Assembly: GCA_015233265.1 (NCBI GenBank)
Contig: JADFXZ010000042.1
Coordinates: 1 to 15,268, forward strand
DNA: 15,268 bases
Reading direction: 5' to 3'
Source of the DNA: Nitrospirota bacterium
GTDB taxonomy: Bacteria; Nitrospirota; Thermodesulfovibrionia; Thermodesulfovibrionales; Magnetobacteriaceae
The notes beneath the pieces are model-generated. The model was not told the origin of the DNA. It saw only the letters and a program-made list of their open reading frames with translations, and searched no databases. The first letter of the stretch is position 1, and each line of letters begins with the position of its first letter. A program made the translations under genes and the position numbers. Positions 12,780-15,268 of this stretch are shown here, piece after piece.

Positions 12780-13442
12780 ATGACGCTATCTGAAATCATA
12801 AGTCTGACGCGGGGCAGGCTCCGTGACCCGCATCCGGGGACTTATTGGTCTGATAATGAGCTGATAGTTATGCTCAACGATACGATAGACGAGTTCTGCC
12901 GCGAAACGCTTCTCCTCGAGGACAGCCTGACGCCGGAGATATGCTCGATACCGGTAGTAGAGGGACAGGCATATTACGAGCTCGACAGCCGGATTATCTT
13001 TGTTGCGCGGGTATATCTGGCAGGTTATTGTCCACTAGGCAAGGTTAATCGCTGTGACCTGGACGCGTGGTATGAGCGGTGGGAAGTTGATCAGGATAGG
13101 CCACGCGCGTATATTTCCGACCTGGAGAGCCAGCAGATACGGTTATATCCCGTACCGGATGACAACTATCAGCTTGCGCTGACCGTATTTCGCATACCGC
13201 TTATCCCGATGACAATGAAAGAGCCTGACAGGCAGCCCGAAATCAATTCGCGCCATCACTACAGCTTGATAGACGGGCTTGTGGCGCGTGCATATCAGAC
13301 GAATGATTCGGATACGTTTGAGCCTAATTTCTATCAGCTTCATGCGGCGAAGTGGCGGGATTACATCGAGAAGATAAAGCAGGAGATGCTCCGCACAAGG
13401 CGGACTGAAACAATATGTAAGCCATATGCGGGGAATCTGTGA
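12780..13442 (+). CDS. head-to-tail adaptor, gp4-like
   Basis: The 220-aa protein begins with the adaptor-like pattern SEIISLTRGRLRDPHPGTYW, SDNELIVMLNDTIDEFCRET. A beta-rich middle (SQQIRLYPVPDDNYQLALTV) and a helical C terminus (WRDYIEKIKQEMLRTRR) follow. Such proteins bind below the portal and close the packaged head. The start lies two bases after the coat stop (TAA-ct-ATG) and has no SD, so translation probably depends on ribosomes finishing the coat gene. The stop overlaps the next GTG. Identification as P22 gp4-type is by pattern and order. Confidence 0.72.
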   Translation: MTLSEIISLTRGRLRDPHPGTYWSDNELIVMLNDTIDEFCRETLLLEDSLTPEICSIPVVEGQAYYELDSRIIFVARVYLAGYCPLGKVNRCDLDAWYERWEVDQDRPRAYISDLESQQIRLYPVPDDNYQLALTVFRIPLIPMTMKEPDRQPEINSRHHYSLIDGLVARAYQTNDSDTFEPNFYQLHAAKWRDYIEKIKQEMLRTRRTETICKPYAGNL

Positions 13443-14782
13443 AAAAACGCAAACTGGTTGAGATAGGGGCAGGCTTAGGCGGGATAAACGACTACCGGCC
13501 TAAGGAAGAGCTTGACGAAGATGGCGAGCCGGGGATAAAGTACGTAGCCGATTGCCGAAATTTCGATATAGACAACGAGGGACGTCTCCGAAGCCGTAAA
13601 GGCCGTAAGAGGGTTTACGCCGGAGACTGCCACTCGTTGTTTAGTCATCACGGCATAAGCTATTTCCGTGAAGGCGACACGCTGAAATCCCTGATAAAGA
13701 TCGGGAGCCTATTCATAACGGCCACTATTGCAACAGGAATACCAGCCGGTAGACGGCGGATGTGGTATGCACCGGTTAATGACTGCATCTATTACAGCGA
13801 CGGAGTCGTAACCGGTGTCATTCAGAATGGCCAGTCACGGGCTTGGGGAATTACGCCACCGCCATTGCCTGTTCTACGGGGCTCACCGGTAGGGTCATTG
13901 CCGCAGGGGACGTATCAGGCCGCGGTAACTTATGTCCGCAATGACGGTTATGAATCCGGCGCCGTGGGCGTTGTGAGGATTGAGGCCTCAGGCGGCTTCT
14001 CTATCGATTACGCGGCCTCAGGCAATCCTGCCATAGTATCAATCAACATATATATCTCCGCACGGGGAACTGATACCCTGTACTTGGTGTATTCAACCGG
14101 AGCTAACCACAGCGGCACTTATCTCTATGACGGTACGACAACGCTTTCTGTACCGCTTAATACGATGTTCGAATATCCCCCCGCTGCCGGTCAGCTTGTT
14201 GAGTTCTTCTATGGGTATATGCTCATTGCCAGCGGCAATGTGCTGTTTTACTCAGAGCCGTACCGGTACGAATCGTTCAAGTATGCAAGTAACTTTATGG
14301 TGTTCGAAAACAGGATCACGCTGCTGTGTGCGGTAAAGGACGGCCTCTTTGTTGGGACGGACACTGATATATACTTCCTTCAAGGGACAGACATCCTGCA
14401 GCTCAGGCGTTTCAGTGTTGCCGGTTACGGCGCCGTGTACGGCTCACCAACCAGAGGGAAGCCCTATGCCGATGTAGTGTATTTCCTGAGCCGCCGCGGG
14501 ATATGCAGGGTGACAACAGGCGGCCAGCTTGAAAACCTGACAGATGATGTTATCTATGTTGACACGGGGGACGACGGAGCGGGGTATTATCGTGAGCAGG
14601 GCGGCATCGAGCAATATATAGTCTCGATGACAAAACCCCATGAAGAGCAGCTCGATGATGAGGCGTGGGACACTTACAACCAGCGCATCGATGTGGAGAT
14701 GTCGTTACCTGCTTTAAACGTAGTCGATAACGTGGCGCATGTGGGGCTGCCGCGATTAGAAGTGAAGGGATTGTTGTCATAG
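13439..14782 (+). CDS. tail hub/DNA-stabilisation protein, gp10-like
   Basis: The 447-aa protein has a basic start and the phrase VADCRNFDIDNEGRLRSRKG, typical of phage packaged-DNA stabilisation (P22 gp10-type) proteins. Repeated beta-propeller-like strands follow, for example YYSDGVVTGVIQNG, FYGYMLIASGNVLFYSEP and DGLFVGTDTDIYFLQG. In P22, gp10 follows gp4 and plugs the head-tail junction, and order here agrees. The GTG start overlaps the preceding stop as GTGA with GGGGA close upstream. An alternative is another propeller-type tail protein. Confidence 0.7.
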   Translation: MKKRKLVEIGAGLGGINDYRPKEELDEDGEPGIKYVADCRNFDIDNEGRLRSRKGRKRVYAGDCHSLFSHHGISYFREGDTLKSLIKIGSLFITATIATGIPAGRRRMWYAPVNDCIYYSDGVVTGVIQNGQSRAWGITPPPLPVLRGSPVGSLPQGTYQAAVTYVRNDGYESGAVGVVRIEASGGFSIDYAASGNPAIVSINIYISARGTDTLYLVYSTGANHSGTYLYDGTTTLSVPLNTMFEYPPAAGQLVEFFYGYMLIASGNVLFYSEPYRYESFKYASNFMVFENRITLLCAVKDGLFVGTDTDIYFLQGTDILQLRRFSVAGYGAVYGSPTRGKPYADVVYFLSRRGICRVTTGGQLENLTDDVIYVDTGDDGAGYYREQGGIEQYIVSMTKPHEEQLDDEAWDTYNQRIDVEMSLPALNVVDNVAHVGLPRLEVKGLLS

Positions 14783-14792
14783 ATGGAAATAA

Positions 14793-14807
14793 GCGGTCAT
14801 AGGCCGC
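14793..14807 (+). promoter_or_regulatory. hairpin between tail and small virion protein genes
   Basis: GCGGTC pairs with GGCCGC around ATA with one G-U pair. Its sequence resembles the hairpin at 2237-2256 (both contain GCGGTCAT and GGCCGC). No U-run follows. Confidence 0.4.
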
Positions 14808-14835
14808 ACAAAATCACATAGTAAGGGGGTTACAT

Positions 14836-15234
14836 ATGGCAGTTCAAGACTTAACAAACGGCGCGGCCATCATACCGGCAGATGGATTAAACCTTTTATA
14901 CCGGCTGGTAAACACCGTTGATTTCAGACTGAATAACGTTAACGCCGCAGACGTCGTTAAAGTTCTGGCCATACCGGCAAATACCTGCGTGAAGGATGTG
15001 TTTGTCGTTGTAAACAAGGCCGAGGGCGCAACGGCCACGGCCACAGTAAACGATTTCTCAACATCTCCGGCCTACATATCGAGCGTAAACATCAACTCGC
15101 TGGGAACGACACAGGACAGCCTTAACAAAGGGCGGACGTATTCAGGTGGACACACTCTACATTTTGTGCCGGCAAATGCGCTTGCAAGTGCCAATGTAAC
15201 GTTTATGGCGTTCTGTGAGGATTTGAATTTCTAA
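14836..15234 (+). CDS. small beta-rich structural protein (virion decoration candidate)
   Basis: The 132-aa protein reads LYRLVNTVDFRLNNVNAADV, then VVKVLAIPANTCVKDVFVVV and TATATVNDFSTSPAYISS, alternating beta strands with Gly/Asn/Thr turns. Similar short proteins encoding IPANTxVxxVxVxV patterns are found among phage structural genes, often of unknown position in the particle. There is no signal peptide or membrane segment. AAGGGGG lies about seven bases before the ATG. It is the last gene before a terminator. A capsid decoration or spike role is an inference. Confidence 0.6.
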   Translation: MAVQDLTNGAAIIPADGLNLLYRLVNTVDFRLNNVNAADVVKVLAIPANTCVKDVFVVVNKAEGATATATVNDFSTSPAYISSVNINSLGTTQDSLNKGRTYSGGHTLHFVPANALASANVTFMAFCEDLNF

Positions 15235-15238
15235 ATCG

Positions 15239-15268
15239 AGGGGGGCTTATGCCCCCTTATTATACTTT
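15239..15268 (+). terminator. rho-independent terminator ending the late operon
   Basis: AGGGGGGC (15239-15246) and GCCCCCTT (15251-15258) pair across TTAT, and a T-rich tail (TTATTATACTTT) runs to the window end. It begins five bases after the last stop codon. Confidence 0.85.

Noticed and set aside
1..15268. tRNA genes or an obvious tRNA-type attachment site
   Set aside because: No cloverleaf-like stretch or T-loop consensus was seen by eye. A covariance-model scan would settle this.

Overview
The window reads as about 15 kb of a temperate, short-tailed (P22-type) double-stranded DNA phage or prophage of a bacterium that uses strong AGGAGG-type Shine-Dalgarno sites. A tyrosine integrase is at the left end. 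On the right is a packaging, head and head-to-tail module on the + strand (small and large terminase, coiled-coil scaffold candidate, portal, coat, gp4-like adaptor, gp10-like tail factor, small virion protein), closed by a clear rho-independent terminator at the last bases. No tRNA, rRNA, transposase or CRISPR array was seen. I cannot name the host: nothing in the window is host-specific.

Layout. 1-1.7 kb: integrase, then an ASCH-domain gene whose 3' end is a second, diverged copy of the integrase 3' end including its catalytic-tyrosine box. 1.6-3.7 kb: small, mostly unrecognised + strand genes, several with Cys-rich N termini. 3.65-4.0 kb: a small minus-strand gene with its own extended -10 promoter inside a perfect 12-bp inverted repeat, then a + strand promoter and operator-like palindrome. 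4.0-4.6 kb: a small gene and a zinc-motif plus helix-turn-helix regulator. 4.65-5.17 kb: a minus-strand RelE-type toxin/antitoxin pair with an apparently leaderless antitoxin. 5.17-5.55 kb: a 389-bp gap holding a cluster of TAGACC-type repeats in both orientations, partly phased at 9-11 bp. It lies just upstream of the terminase genes and is the best candidate for a pac/cos, operator or origin site.

From 5.55 kb to the end, genes are tightly packed, with ATGA or GTGA overlaps and SD sites embedded in the preceding gene, so they look like one late operon. The lysis genes (GH108 muramidase, an amber-interrupted hydrophobic ORF, a two-helix holin-like protein, an XhlA-like protein) sit between portal and coat, not at an end of the late region. 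The scaffold candidate sits between terL and portal, whereas in P22 the scaffold follows the portal.

Most worth a second look: the duplicated integrase tail around the ASCH gene, the TAGACC array upstream of the terminase, the in-frame UAG in the lysis cassette, and the control region at 3.8-4.0 kb. I did not find a complete new defence system that I could defend from sequence alone.
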